This document shows, piece by piece, positions 6,685 through 7,064 of a DNA stretch of 7,064 nt (its first letter is position 1; the number at the start of each line of letters is the position of its first letter). The position numbers and the translations under genes are program-made. Under the pieces are notes generated by a model, which was not told where the DNA came from, searched no databases, and saw nothing but the letters and a program-made list of their open reading frames with translations. Source of the DNA: CAVOBC01 sp963693635. Its GTDB lineage: Bacteria; Pseudomonadota; Gammaproteobacteria; Pseudomonadales; Azotimanducaceae. The stretch is taken from assembly GCA_963693635.1 (NCBI GenBank), contig CAVOBC010000257.1:1-7064 (forward strand), written 5' to 3'.

Positions 6685-7064
6685 TCAGGCGAGCGCGGGG
6701 ACAACCTCTGCCCGGGCGCGGCCAATGCGCAGCCAGAACAGGATCAGGATGATCAGATTGATGACGCCTGCGGCAGACGCAAGCGCAAAGGACCAGCCGT
6801 AATCGCCGGTCACGTCGAAGACGTAGCCGCCAAGAAATCCGCCAAGGCCCATGCCGCCCCAGCCAAAGAACGACGTGATACTCATCGCGCGACCGCCGAG
6901 TCGGGCCGATACCATCTTGCGGGTACAGACCAAAATACACGACATGACGCCGGAGTAGGTGAAGCCGAAGAAGATTGCGAGCAGATAGAGCGAGACGGTG
7001 CCGTCGCGCAGAGGTGGAAACCAGAAGACGAACACCGTCTGTCCGAGTGACATCAGCATATAAG
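6685..7064 (-). CDS. Major facilitator superfamily transporter, C-terminal part (runs off the right edge)
   Basis: About 125 codons end at the TGA at 6685-6687. The frame stays open to the window edge, so the start lies outside; the internal ATG at 7059 is not the true start. The sequence has roughly four hydrophobic segments: T-V-F-V-F-W-F early on, LYLLAIFFGFTYSGVMSCIL, a Gly-rich helix in FFGWGGMGLGGFLGGYVFD, and GVINLIILILFWLR. A basic, charged loop (RKMVSARLGGRAM) separates the second and third. This matches the last helices of 12-helix MFS carriers, most like the monocarboxylate/oxalate-type branch. It would sit in the inner membrane; the substrate cannot be assigned. It converges on the carbonic anhydrase-like gene with a 30-bp gap. 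It lies on the same strand as the oxidoreductase operon but is separated from it by an oppositely oriented gene. Confidence 0.85.
   Translation of the reverse strand, partial: YMLMSLGQTVFVFWFPPLRDGTVSLYLLAIFFGFTYSGVMSCILVCTRKMVSARLGGRAMSITSFFGWGGMGLGGFLGGYVFDVTGDYGWSFALASAAGVINLIILILFWLRIGRARAEVVPALA

Noticed and set aside
6569..6940. Minus-strand open frame of 123 codons overlapping the transporter gene
   Set aside because: It is out of frame with the clear MFS helices, and its Arg/Cys-rich translation is typical of a shifted frame.

Overview
The window reads as a piece of a GC-rich proteobacterial chromosome. The coding style and the presence of a signal-peptide-bearing outer-membrane-type beta-barrel point to a Gram-negative, perhaps a gammaproteobacterium from an environmental lineage; this placement is inference. 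I see no rRNA, tRNA, CRISPR array, insertion sequence or phage gene.

Layout, left to right. Positions 1-72 hold nothing I can name. Positions 73-147 (minus) carry the last 24 codons of what looks like a VOC/glyoxalase-fold gene. It sits directly behind, and in the same frame as, the stop codon of a large DUF5916/CBM9-like outer-membrane protein gene (148-3132, minus), whose N-terminus appears to carry an extra SPOR-like domain. Positions 3133-3231 are a short intergenic gap without a convincing promoter. Positions 3232-3948 (minus) are the C-terminal half of a B12-binding-type radical SAM protein. It lacks its 5' part and is further broken by an in-frame TGA, so it is a pseudogene. Positions 3949-3995 hold nothing recognisable.

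The most coherent unit is a two-gene minus-strand operon: an LLM-class (bacterial luciferase-like) flavin-dependent oxidoreductase (4781-6022), then an alpha/beta hydrolase (3996-4781). Their stop and start codons overlap as TAATG, and a perfect AGGAGG lies inside the end of the upstream gene. The hydrolase has cysteine, not serine, at the nucleophile elbow. A monooxygenase followed by a Cys-type hydrolase suggests stepwise breakdown of a small organic substrate, for example oxygen insertion and then ester or lactone opening. The substrate cannot be read from the sequence.

Divergent from this operon, across about 125 bp, is a gamma-class carbonic anhydrase-like hexapeptide-repeat protein (6148-6654, plus). 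Converging on it is the 3' end of a major facilitator superfamily transporter gene (6685 to beyond the right edge, minus).

The genes are mostly ordinary families. What stands out is the two truncated gene remnants lying right behind intact genes, the Cys-nucleophile hydrolase coupled to the flavin oxidoreductase, and the SPOR-like extension on the DUF5916 protein. I do not see convincing evidence of a wholly new system.
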